A DNA stretch of 64,000 nucleotides. Origin: Cliona cf. orientalis (Eukaryota; Porifera; Demospongiae; Clionaida; Clionaidae). Numbering within the stretch: the stretch's first letter is position 1; the number at the start of each line of letters is the position of its first letter. Below are positions 50,528 through 60,020 of the stretch, piece by piece. A program made the translations under genes and the position numbers. Below the pieces are notes generated by a model. The model was not told where the DNA came from, ran no database searches, and saw nothing but the letters and a program-made list of their open reading frames with translations. Where the stretch lies: assembly GCA_963930775.1 (NCBI GenBank), contig OZ005694.1, positions 4,209,054 through 4,273,053 of the forward strand. The letters run 5' to 3'.

Positions 50528-50999
50528 CAGGGTTTCATATAGAATTTTTGTCAAGGGGGGGGGCAAATGCGACAATCACAGAGTTAAGGGATTTTGGTTG
50601 TACCGTTGCAATTGCATAAAATGTTTAGAGAAAAAAAAATATATATATTGTACTAGTGTTTTTTATCAGCCAATAGTGCTCATTAACTAGGGGGGTCTGG
50701 GGACATGCTCAAAGTTTTACATTTTTTAATTGCTGAGACTGTTTCTGGTTGCTTCTGAGACCTGTCTTGTCAGTGATATCTACTGGTTACCCTCCCTTTT
50801 AAAACAGTATGTTTCCTCCTGCGCGGAGCGCGAAGCTGAAAATAATTTGTTTTAAAAAAGGAGCAAAAAAGTGCCTATTTGGACACTTTCGCCATTCAAA
50901 GTTCTTATATTGCGTATATGGTTTGTGGCAATTCTCAAAGGGGGGGGGGGGGGGCAGCCAGCAAGTGCCCCCCCTGCCCCCCCTTAAAATGAAACCCTG
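50528..50999. mobile_element. CAGGG-end element 4, 5-bp duplication TTACA
   Basis: Left CAGGGTTTCAT and right ATGAAACCCTG are inverted. TTACA flanks at 50523-50527 and 51000-51004. Contains a G run near the right end and GGGGGGTCTGGGGACATGCTC related to 40210-40235. 472 bp. Confidence 0.88.
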
Positions 51000-51004
51000 T
51001 TACA

Positions 51005-51199
51005 AAACCACAAATTTTGTTACCTGCATGTGCTAGAGTGCATGTATATGTATGCAATAGCATGTGAGTATGATAATAATACTAGAGTATCTAGTTGCAT
51101 CCCCATTCAATTTGATGACCTTTGGGATGACTTTGTCTAGGTGCCGGATGTACTTTTGACATTTCATGAAATCTAATAGTGGTCCAGAACTGCGAAATC
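51005..51199. other. 3' flank of the Tc1-like remnant
   Basis: No coding features; may include the element's 3' end. Confidence 0.35.
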
Positions 51200-51923
51200 A
51201 CACTGACAAGTTTGTCTTTCATCTTCGACTTCACTTCCCGTCGGATAAACTCTTTATCTCACGCCAATGGTTCTCGATGGGGTTGAGGTCGGGAGATTCA
51301 GGAAGGGTGCGCCACCAGTTGATTCCATGATCCTCAATGAACTTCTCGGCACCGCTTTGAACAATGTTTCGGACCATTGTCCTGCATACATGTAAAACGA
51401 TGACCCTCTGGGAACACCTCTTCGACAAACGTGGCTAAGAGTTTCGTCCAAAATTTAAACAAACAGCGGAGTATTCAATCTTCCTTCAAAGATGCACATA
51501 GCTGTTGCACCGCATACTGATTCCTGCCCATAAGTAAACTTTTAGTGGATGCTTGGGTCTTGGCTTGCTTCTGGGTGGCTGTCCTCTCTTTCAACAACAG
51601 AAACAGCAATCGGATTCTGCCTGAATGGAGTATTCGTCGGTGAAGATGACATTGTTGAAGTTCTTACTAAGGTTTTGCTGTGCACAGACGAGCCTCTTCT
51701 CTTTGTTCACTCCTCATATAAGCTGGCAATATGAGCTGCCATGAAATGTCCACCCAAGTGAGACCCTGCAATGAAGAACTGTGCAAAGTGAAATAGCATA
51801 ACCTTTGTCATTCAGTAACTTGTGGAGCTGCACTGCTGTTGTCTCATCATTAGCTCTCATCTTTTCTTCCACTATAGCTCTGATTTCTTCGGTGATCTTC
51901 AATACCTTTCCACTTCCCGGCAA
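51200..51923 (-). pseudogene. Tc1-like (IS630/Tc1/mariner) transposase remnant
   Basis: The 5' part (from 51923) has a helix-turn-helix-like stretch (TTAVQLHKLLNDKGYAI). The middle is eroded. The 3' part shows MQDNGPKH (second catalytic Asp region, about 51377) and, after a frameshift near 51355, GINWWRTLPESPDLNPIENHW (glutamate of the DDE triad, about 51260-51310). The SPDLNPIENHW signature is diagnostic of Tc1-like enzymes. Several frame breaks and lost sequence make it inactive. It lies between the pseudokinase locus and the linker exon at 43 kb. Its terminal repeats were not identified. Confidence 0.85.
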
Positions 51924-52367
51924 CCGATGAATACATGTAGTTCCACTACTTTGATAACGTCTAATAAACTTAAAAGATGCCTCTTCTGCTGGCTATGCTG
52001 CCTTATATATGCTTTCAGAATCTTGGTAATTGTAGGTGCTTTACGCGTGTCACTTAAGAATACATTCCTTGTTTCGCATAATTGCTAAACACCATCTATA
52101 TGTTTATGATACTTAAAAGTAAAGGCTCGTCAATAGGTATTGAATGTCAAATAACTTACGGAAATCATAGTACACTATTACAAATGCGCTTATTACAATT
52201 TCTCTGATGCTTTTCTGGTATTCGTACCTTTCCACAAGGGATGTTCAAGACCTTGTCTTCTCTTCGCAACGACTAAACTCAATCAACTTCTTTCTTCACA
52301 CGTAGCAATGGTGGCTTTAATTGGGTACAACGTGGATTGGCGTGCTATTAGAACAGAACAAAAACAT
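51924..52367. other. No gene seen
   Basis: 5' flank of the Tc1-like remnant and spacer. Confidence 0.35.
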
Positions 52368-52439
52368 GGAACGGTGCGGGAACGGAAACTCGGAACGGTG
52401 TGGGAAAGAAAACGCGGAACGGTACGAGAACGCAACGTT
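52368..52439 (+). repeat. 24 bp tandem repeat, three copies
   Basis: GGAACGGT recurs at 52368, 52392 and 52416, each followed by a GGGAACG/GGGAAAG variant. Minus-strand frames across it give a repeated RSRTVP peptide that is not evidence of a gene. Confidence 0.85.
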
Positions 52440-52629
52440 GTTGTCGTGCAAACAGCCGTTTTTCGTGAACGGAACGGGAACTTTTCATTGATCAGTACTG
52501 TAATCCCATTATTGTGACATGAAACATACATAGTTGTTATTGAAGAAAAATCAATGGCAATGACATATTGCATGGGGGGCTTGAATGAACGTGCCCATGT
52601 TTGTAATTACAAAATGTATTCTAACATAC

Positions 52630-52845
52630 CGTACATCTCATTTCTCCCACACGAACATCAACAGCAAGCCCATCGAAATCTTCTTGCAAAAGTTGATCTT
52701 TAACTGCTGATCCTGACTTTATCCAAACCAAAATACACACATCACCATCTTGACAATCAATATCTAATGCAGTTATATCACTGTACTTATCCAGCAAATA
52801 ATCAGCACGTTTCGTAAGGAATTTCCTTGCTCTTTCTTTCTTGCT
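52630..52845 (-). CDS. 72-codon phase-0 exon of the pseudokinase-locus gene
   Basis: Starts after TATTTTTACAG (acceptor at 52846-52850) and ends TGTACG|GTATGT (donor at 52628-52629): exactly 216 bp, in phase 0 at both borders. It encodes a charged helical start (KKERARKFLTKRADYLLDKY) followed by an acidic alternating pattern (ITALDIDCQDGDVCILVWIK) and EDFDGLAVDVRVGEM. I do not recognise the domain. Since the donor is intact, the gene continues to lower coordinates, but the next exon was not found before the Tc1-like remnant. Confidence 0.6.
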
Positions 52846-53015
52846 CTGTAAAAATACTTGTATGATAGTGCTGTATGAGGCATCTAGTTTACATACAGTG
52901 TAAGTATGTACTTTAGCCCATGATATCACGCAACTTGCATTACTTGAACACTTAGTGAGCACCTTAAGTAATACAACATTCATCACCTCGAATGTTAGCC
53001 CAGTGCACAATATAC

Positions 53016-53156
53016 CCTTCCCCTGTTAGAGGTTAGTGTAGGCTGCAATGTGATATCATATAGGCCCTCTCTACAGTAATAACTTGCTTTATTGGTCGTT
53101 GCACTTCCACTCTGGGACGCTACTCCATTTTCACCAGTTGGTAATGATTCATCCAT
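53016..53156 (-). CDS. 47-codon phase-0 exon, copy B
   Basis: Acceptor CATTTTCAG then ATGGATGAATCATTACC; the end is GGAAGG|GTATAT (donor kept, last codon altered). 141 bp, no stop. It lies directly upstream of the 72-codon exon, so it is the best candidate for the working linker exon between the kinase-like exon and the downstream exons. Confidence 0.55.
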
Positions 53157-53358
53157 CTGAAAATGAGAAAGAAGGGCTCATGCATTTCAAGCAGCAAACT
53201 CATGAAGCACATGACCTTTAGCGTTATGTGATATAACTAATAGCCAAGTGGCACCAATTTGAAATCCACCCAAAATCCACAATTTATTGTCTTCAGCACA
53301 GTTTTGGTACTAACAAAATGGGAAAGACGTGGAGAACATTATGGGGACCTATAATTGT

Positions 53359-53820
53359 GCTTAACTTGGCGGGTAATTTTCATGGGTGCTAATTTTCATG
53401 GAAAATCCGAAAAGGCCTTGGCCTCAAATTAAAATTTTCGTGAGTTTAAATTTCGTGACAGCAATCAGTCCAGAGGCGTGGCACTACACAAGCGATGATG
53501 TAATCGGTACACGTGCTTGATCTTGCTCGCGATCTTCTTTGTTACTAAGACATATACCTACAGAGACTTGGACGAAATAGAAGAATATTAGTGTCGAAGA
53601 CGCTATCAGCTGGATGACAGTGGCTACTGTTGCTTACTAATATTGGGAAGTATTGGCGGCACTGCCACGATGTTTGTGGCCACGCCCATTATCATGGATT
53701 TGCATTAAACCATATCACCGTAGACATTAATTTTCATGGGTGGGAAAATTTAGTGACTGCCGAGTCAACCACGAAAATAATGAAAATTAGCACCCCACGA
53801 AAATTACCCGCCATATGGTA
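53359..53820. mobile_element. MITE with GGCGGGTAATTTTC inverted ends
   Basis: Left TTGGCGGGTAATTTTCATGG..GTGCTAATTTTC and the inverted right end GAAAATTAGCACC..GAAAATTACCCGCCATATGGTA. The left outermost bases have decayed. Related to 59438-59876 (GTGCTAATTTTCGTA). Confidence 0.75.
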
Positions 53821-54197
53821 CATTGTATGTCATATGAGGAGTCTACAACACACATAGTAGTAGTACAAACATCTCTTTCCAGATTTGACGTCACAGAATA
53901 TCATTAACACATAACCACTAAAACCATGAAGGTTGTAAAAAGGCCTGTGTGGCTAGGTAGATGCAATATTGACGAATTTTGCCCAAATACACCAGCCGAA
54001 GTGAAAGTTTGATGATACAAACGTTTCGGCAGCTATACAACTGCCATCATCAGTGCAATACACAGATACAGTGGCAAGGTGAGCTTATATAGGTATGAAA
54101 TCCCAAAAAATGAGTAAACTAAAAATAAGACATGCATTGACATCATAATTCACTCAAAACTTGTCAATGAAAGAAGAATAAACATCACTATTAAAGT
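53821..54197. other. Intronic spacer, no gene
   Basis: Unremarkable. It contains a GTTTCGGCAGCTATACAACTGCC-type partial inverted repeat near 54022. Confidence 0.35.
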
Positions 54198-55221
54198 AGT
54201 GAGCACCTTAAGTAATACAACATTCATCACCTCGAATGTTAGCCCAGTGCACAATATACCTTTCCCCTGTTAGTGGTTAGCGTAGGCTGCAATGCGATAT
54301 CATATAGGCCCTCTCTATAGTAATAACTTGCTTTATTGGTCGTGTCACTTCCACTCTCGGACGCTCCTCCACTTTTGGCACTTGGTGATGATTTATCCAT
54401 CTGAAAATGAGAAAGAAAGACACACACTCATGGATTTCGAGTATGTGGAGCAGCAACAACATGAAGTGTGTGGACCTCTGGCATTGTGTTATACAATAAG
54501 TATAGCCAAAAGGCACAAATTTGACATCCGCCCAAAATCCACAATAAGTTTGTGTTCAGCACAGTTTTGGTGGTACTAACAAGATGGGACAGATACGGAG
54601 AATACTGTGGTGATCTGTTATTTTCTCGTATGAAGCCGTTTAACATCAAAGGTGCTGCTATGCCGATATGTGGCATATGGCACAGTAGTATCAGGAAGTT
54701 AACCAAATTGTTTAAAGCTACACATACGTACATATAATATTGTTGAAGTTTCTCTATCATACAATAAAATCAAGCAAAAGAGCAAAAAATTTTTCTTCCA
54801 AATTAAGCTTATAACCATTGTAGACTAGAGGTTAAAACTTGATACTCAACTTGTTTAATATAAACTCTATATCCATGGGATTAAAATTATGGGATTAATT
54901 AAATCAGTTTTTATGGCTTCAGATGATAATAGTCTCATCCAAAATATGTGACCAGATTAGAGAAAAGGGCCACTTCGTGCATTTCCCGAGTTTTTATTTC
55001 AAAACACTTACAGTGCTACAGAGCAAGAGAATAGACTTTTACCACTGTGTGGTTTTTGTAGCGTTTTATGGTTAAACTTGCATGTATCTTTATTTGACTT
55101 GATACCCAATTAGGTCAATGGATGACGTATGCAGCAGAACACTGATGTCACCTTCCATTATGACTTCAGCATGCAAGAATGGCTAAAAATTTCCGATTCT
55201 TATGTTAGGCAGTGTTATGGG
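54198..55221 (-). repeat. ~1.02 kb segmental duplicate of 42820-43839
   Basis: About 99% identical to the 43 kb segment and abruptly bounded on both sides. Its right junction falls at the 3' edge of the linker exon copy D (55228), and that exon has lost its splice donor. Consistent with insertion or gene conversion into an existing exon cluster. Confidence 0.85.
54260..54400 (-). CDS. 47-codon phase-0 exon, copy C
   Basis: Identical in translation to copy A at 42881-43021, with the same acceptor CATTTTCAG and donor AAAG|GTATAT. Part of the recent ~1 kb duplicate. Confidence 0.5.
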
Positions 55222-55227
55222 ATGTAT

Positions 55228-55375
55228 CTTTCCCCTGTTAGTGGTTAGTGGTTAGTGTAGGCTGCAATGCGATATCATATAGGCCCTCTCTACAGTAATA
55301 ACTTGCTTTATTGGTCATTGCACTTCCACTCTGGGACGCTACTCCATTTTCACCAGTTGGTAATGATTCATTCAC
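55228..55375 (-). pseudogene. 47-codon exon, copy D, damaged
   Basis: Acceptor TTTTTTCAG then GTGAATGAATCATTACC. Near its end a 7-bp tandem duplication (CACTAAC repeated) shifts the frame into a stop, and GTATAT is replaced by GATACAT, so the donor is gone. It is the copy nearest the pseudokinase exon and probably its original partner. Confidence 0.6.
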
Positions 55376-55584
55376 CTGAAAAAAGGAAAGACTGTATAAA
55401 GTGGTCACTGCAAGGTGGCCACCTTCTTATTATCGCTACTTAGAACTTTGCTAAAAGTGGCAAACCTCATCCATTGAATACCTCTTTCAAGTACCCATGG
55501 CCACCTCTCTATTACGTAATTGATTTCGGCCCATGGGTGATTATTATAGATAGGTGTGGACATAACTCCCTGCAGTATTACATA
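55376..55584. other. Intronic spacer
   Basis: No features recognised between the damaged linker exon and the MITE. Confidence 0.35.
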
Positions 55585-55995
55585 TACCGTAGAATCCCAT
55601 GATTACGCCCACACCCCGCCTTTGTGCATGCTAACATTGGACAAAAGTTGGGAGGGGGTTTATTCGCGGGATCATTACATTTCTATGTGACGACCATTAC
55701 TGACCATCGAATGCCACATGGGCGCGCGATCTTTGTATTTTCTCTGGCTGAATGGTGGGCAAAACTCGAGAAAAATGGCAATGTAAGGCATATTATGATA
55801 CAAATAGTGAATTTGTTAGTTGTGGCTACTGTTTTTACCTGGATGATGGTCTGTAATGTCGACATTTTATAGTCAGAGAGGAAGGGAGGGACTTGTAAAC
55901 TTGTACGACTACCTATGCAGGAACTTGAGCTAAAGACATTGGAGGGGGGGGGCTTATGCGCGAGAGGGGAAGTGTAATTGTGGGATTCTATGGTA
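55585..55995. mobile_element. MITE, TACC(G/A)TAGAATCCCA ends
   Basis: Left TACCGTAGAATCCCATGATT and right (inverted) TACCATAGAATCCCACAATT, with TA at both borders. 411 bp. It sits 12 bp inside the intron after the pseudokinase donor. Complete relative of 22500-22611. Confidence 0.85.
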
Positions 55996-56007
55996 CTTAT
56001 TCATTAC

Positions 56008-57057
56008 CTTATCCAATTTAACTTTGCATTCTTCTAACTCATTTTTCAAAGCTTCATTTTCTGCCAAAAGAACATCCTTATCATCACCAGGCTGCTGGAT
56101 CTTGTTGAGCTTGTCGGGTTTAAAGTGTTCATTTATTATCTTTGATAACATATGTTCACTAGGCTCTTTAGCCCTTGACGATTCTTCACTGATTCTACTA
56201 ACCAAATTGTCAGCATTAGGCCGTTCATCAGGACTATCTTGAAGACATTCTTCAACAAGGTCGATAAGTAGGTTGTTCTTTCCAAGTTTAATGGAAAGCA
56301 TACTAAAGCTTGACCTACGGCGATCTATCTCTGTTTCTCCATTCTTCGGTTTCAGCTGTATACACACATCTTGGATAAGAGTAAGGAGAGCCAGATGACC
56401 AAATGAAAAAATATCAGTGGCTGGCATAGCATGGTAAACGGAAGTGTAATGCCTGCATAAATCCTTCACCTCATCATGAATGAAGTACATACCCACTCCA
56501 GGGTCATTGTAAACCTTTTCACGCTCTGAAAACGGGATATAAGTCATAAGAATCTTGGCTTTCTCGGCTGCGCTGTCAAGTAGGATATTCCTTGCTGTCA
56601 GCTGTGCATGAACAACTGATGGCTCATGATCATGAAGGAAATAAAGGCCCTGGGACACATCAAGAAGTATATTTTGTTTTACAGAAAGTGGCAGCACGTG
56701 ATCTTTTACTTTCACAAGTAGGTCATGAAGGCTACCTTCCATATGCTTAGTTACAAGCACAGGCAGCTCATGTGTAGGTATGGAATACATTCCAAAAAAC
56801 TCGACAACGTTAGGATGATGGAGTGAGCTTATTCTTTCATAGTGGAACAATAGTTCTTTTTCTTCACAAATTTTGTACTTGAATAATTTGGCTGTACACA
56901 CTGTTCCAGACAGTTTCACCTCCTCATCGGTCCAGTAACTTCCTTGATACAAAATCCGACCCGCTGGCACAAGTACCTTAGTTGAACACCACTTTCCCCC
57001 ATGAAGCATTGGTGCTGGTAGACGATGAAGGTCAAACCTCTTTATGCTCTCCGCCAT
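56008..57057 (-). CDS. Protein-kinase-like exon (predicted pseudokinase) with C-terminal coiled coil
   Basis: 350 codons from ATG 57057 (in frame with upstream codons to 57078 that lack an ATG, so an upstream exon is possible) to GATAAG|GTAATG (donor at 56006-56007, phase 0). Kinase landmarks: Lys in CTAK (K57), helix-C Glu (E74) before HHPNVVEFFGMY, a LHDLL hinge-side segment, HAQLTARNILL at 150-160 instead of HRDLxxxN, KILMTY at 168-173 instead of KxxDFG, DIFSFG (D215), and the late Arg in SPDERP (R279). Both catalytic Asp residues are missing, so phosphotransfer is unlikely; a scaffold or allosteric role is inferred. The overall layout is closest to tyrosine-kinase/TKL-type domains. Residues 325-350 are heptad-like (coiled coil). 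The frame is intact. Confidence 0.75.
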
Positions 57058-57391
57058 GGGACTTGAAAAGTCGTCCACACGATTATCAAATAGTAGTGCT
57101 CTAAATTATAGGTAAATTTTGACATATTACGCATGTCTATAGTTAGCCTTACGAGGGGAGAAAGGGCCCAGTACACATGCATCAACCTTTTCTTAACCAA
57201 TTATGGGCAATTGACGCCAATTGGCGCCATATACGCAATGCACGTTGTAGGCAATTGACGCCAAATGGCATCAAAGCCGTTTTCTTCCAGTATTTCGTGC
57301 ATAGCACTAGGCTACTACGTTCTACAGTAGCAGTAAAAAAAATGGTGACGCTTCTGTTCCATTCTGCCCCGTTCAGACGCCATTACACCGT
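57058..57391. other. Upstream flank of the pseudokinase exon
   Basis: On the minus strand TATAATTTAGAG just above 57100 could be an acceptor, adding a few codons to the exon. GCAATTGACGCCAATTGGCG repeats occur at 57207-57270. No gene recognised. Confidence 0.35.
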
Positions 57392-57766
57392 TCATGCCAG
57401 CCGTACCGTTTCTGTTCCGTATGCACGCGTGCATAATAAATTGGGTGTGGTCTTTCGATGTGCAAAAAAAGAAGGCCAGCTCGTCGACTCGCCAACTAGA
57501 ATCAATAGTTTTATACTGCTATGGTCTTCTAAACTGTTCTGGGGCAGTTTGCTACTGCCACTCTTCGATTTTGAGCGAGTTCTGCGATTGAGGCTCGACT
57601 GGGTTTGCATGAAGTCTGCTATCGACGATCGATCGACCTTGCATTGCCAATCGACTCTGATCGCCTCCAAATGCAATCGCTTGGATGGAGTGATGCTTCT
57701 TTTGGCTTTCTTAGGCTCTTGAGGCGTCATTTTCATGCTAGCTACAATTGGAATAGTCGACTGCAT
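57392..57766 (-). CDS. Possible small basic protein or first exon, unrecognised
   Basis: A minus-strand frame from an ATG near 57730 (MTPQEPKKAKRSITPSKRL) gives about 110 residues that are Lys/Arg/Ser-rich in the first 70, resembling a nuclear disordered tail. A competing plus-strand frame covers the same bases. No domain or clear splice donor was seen. The composition is non-repetitive, which is its only support. Confidence 0.2.
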   Translation of the reverse strand: MQSTIPIVASMKMTPQEPKKAKRSITPSKRLHLEAIRVDWQCKVDRSSIADFMQTQSSLNRRTRSKSKSGSSKLPQNSLEDHSSIKLLILVGESTSWPSFFAHRKTTPNLLCTRAYGTETVRLA

Positions 57767-58085
57767 ATTCTGTCGCGTAGCCCTCCGCCGTTTCCATTCT
57801 TGTGTATGGGCAACGATCGTTTCACTTTCGTCTCGACGAGGCGGAATGGAACGAAAACATCACCTTTTTTGTCTCCTACTGTATGTCCGGTTTGTGGTTA
57901 GCTGCTGACTGCTGCTTTTCAGTTATGGCTTCAGGTCGCGCATTTAAGTGGGTGTGACCGACACTGTAAGGCAAGCCACTCGATCGCCATGACGATCGAT
58001 TCGGGCAAAAGTTCGAGGCTGTTATCATCGAACCACTGGAGCTACAGCCACGGCGCTTGGTTTATAGGCAGAACAGTGGATGGTG
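57767..58085. other. No gene seen
   Basis: Possible promoter side of the weak minus-strand frame; GATCGATCG-type motifs are frequent. Nothing firm. Confidence 0.3.
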
Positions 58086-58410
58086 AGTACCTACAAGCAG
58101 CCACTTTGTGAAGTCAACCTCGAACGCAAATGGCAGATTTGAAGACAGCAAGCATGTTCGAAGTAAGTAGGCTTCTAAGCATTTAGACGCTACTACAGCA
58201 TTTAGCTCGACAGAGTGTACAGTAGGATAGAAGAACGTGATGCTCATGGCGACTTATGTAGTTGTCAACAAAGCCTTTAGGGGTGGCTAAGGACGGTCAC
58301 TTAGCTACAATAAGCTTGTTTATAGGACACTTTGTTCTTATGCTAAAAATCTTGGAGTTCAAAATTCAATTGACCCGTACAACCCCGCCCATAATCAGTT
58401 AAAATGTCTG
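58086..58410. repeat. Non-coding segmental repeat, copy 1
   Basis: Contains GACGCTACTACAGCATTTAG, GTTGTCAACAAAGCCTTTAG, CTAAGGACGGTCACTTAGCTACAATAAGCTTGT and CAATTGACCCGTACAACCCCGCCCATAATCAGTTA. All reappear in order at 59315-60680, where MITEs interrupt the series. Confidence 0.75.
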
Positions 58411-58749
58411 TAGAAATTTCCGTACATTAATCCCTACAACGTGTATAAGTTGGGATGACCTCCCTGACCTTTGCACTACACACCCACGCTGTTCTGAGTC
58501 ATTCATTAATCAACGTACATGCAATGACATTTCTCGAGCTATCTCAAAATCTCGCTCAGAACTAGAGCTGTTCAAGTCTGCCATTTCTAGGTCATCAGAG
58601 TGCAGTCAAAGGGCAAGGATCCAATTGCCAAGGATTCATAAGGAGATAAAACAAATTTCATGCGCAAACAATGTGTATACCGGACCCTTTCTAGTCCCGG
58701 GCGAGGCTAGGTGTATGGTGTATGTCTAAACCAGATGGATAGCCGTACT
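58411..58749. other. No gene seen
   Basis: No feature recognised. Confidence 0.35.
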
Positions 58750-59065
58750 ATTCTGTAATACAGTACGTGCTACAGAGCAAGAGAGTAGATTCTTACCACT
58801 GTGTGGTTTTTGCAGTGTTTTGTAGTTAAACTTGCATGTATCTCTATTCGACTTGATACCCAGTTAGGTCAATGGATGAACTATCTACAGATGCAGTGGA
58901 AAGCTGATTTCACCATCTATAATATGGCTTCAGCATGCAAGAATGGCCACAATTCCCGATTCATATGTCAGGAACAGTTTCACAAAACTGAATTATAGTT
59001 AAGAATCCCGATTTGAGATGAAGATAGGTAGATACATCCTTGTGCCAACTAAGAAGTCTTAACTA
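58750..59065. repeat. Diverged partial copy of the 43.6-43.9 kb segment
   Basis: Shares CAGAGCAAGAGA.TAGA, CACTGTGTGGTTTTTG, AAACTTGCATGTATCT, and the GTTAAGAATC..GAAGATAGG..CTTGTGCCA..CTTAACTATAAA block with 43638-43925. Confidence 0.75.
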
Positions 59066-59314
59066 TAAAGAGTCACGGAGATATTCATCAAAGTAACCTG
59101 AAGTGTGGTCTATTTACATTACGCACAGAATCTTGCATGAAACTTTATCTTGCCCTCGTGAAAGAGGGCCCACTACAGAATATCGGCCCGGCCCTAACTT
59201 TGGGCGTCATTTTCTGCTAAGGTCTAATGTTTACTCAAATATGTGCCCATGTGTAGCTGCCCTTGAAAAATGCAGCTCAAATGGCTGGCTTATATTATGA
59301 GGACTGAAACCATC
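59066..59314. other. No gene seen
   Basis: A short plus-strand frame (59103-59300) has no recognised domain. Confidence 0.35.
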
Positions 59315-59437
59315 AAGGAGGTAAGTAAGCTTTTAAGCTTTTTGACGCTACTACAGTGTTTAGGCCCGATATTTATTGCCAACTAATAGAACGTGTGGCT
59401 CCTAGCAACTTTTGCAGTTGTTAACAAAGCCTTTATA

Positions 59438-59876
59438 TACTGTATAGTGGGAAATTTCCGTATGGTGCTAATTTTCGTATATTTCGTATGCTCCATCCCT
59501 TGTACGAAAATAAAAACTGCAAAAGTTTAATTGTGCAAAAAAGTTTTTCTTTCACGCGTGGTCTTTAACCTGTAGGCCTACTGCGCGGTCGCTAGTGGCA
59601 GGTGCTAAACAGTAAATGCAAGGCTAGCTCACTGAACAATGGCTCTTTATCAGTTCTTTGTCAAGGCGTCGAAATGGAGCGACCTTCCTGATCCAAGTGA
59701 ACCGCTATCAGCATCGATTAGCCTCGCTATGATCAAGGAAGCCAGTGATGTTAGCTTTTAAACCGCGTATTAAAATGCGAGTGATACGAAATTAAGAAAC
59801 ACAAAAATTTATTCTGGGGGCATTTTGGTCAATCATACGAAAATTAGAACCAACCAAAATTTCCTGCTATACGATA
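59438..59876. mobile_element. MITE, TACTGTATAGTGGGAAATTT ends
   Basis: The left end TACTGTATAGTGGGAAATTT and the inverted right end (AAATTTCCTGCTATACGATA) share GTGCTAATTTTCGTA / TACGAAAATTAGAACC just inside. 439 bp, non-coding. Confidence 0.8.
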
Positions 59877-59880
59877 ATAC

Positions 59881-60020
59881 TTAGACCATGGTTTACTAGG
59901 TTTCTACGTGATTATTTAGAAGACTGAAGGGACTCATGTAGAGAACCCGAGCGAAGCGAGTGTTCTACGGAGTGCCTGAGAGCTTCTAAAACACGTGGAA
60001 ACCTAGTAACCATGGTCTAA
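59881..60020. mobile_element. Foldback element (TTAGACCATGGTTTACTAGG)
   Basis: Left TTAGACCATGGTTTACTAGG and right CCTAGTAACCATGGTCTAA pair, continuing through GTTTCTACGTG..TTTAGAAG. The loop holds GAGCGAAGCGAGTGTTCTAC. Same family as 40789-40911; a 3' half-copy lies at 60405-60460. Confidence 0.85.

Noticed and set aside
57177-57722. 181-codon plus-strand open frame
   Set aside because: No recognisable domain, irregular composition, and it overlaps an equally open minus-strand frame; neither is firmly supported.
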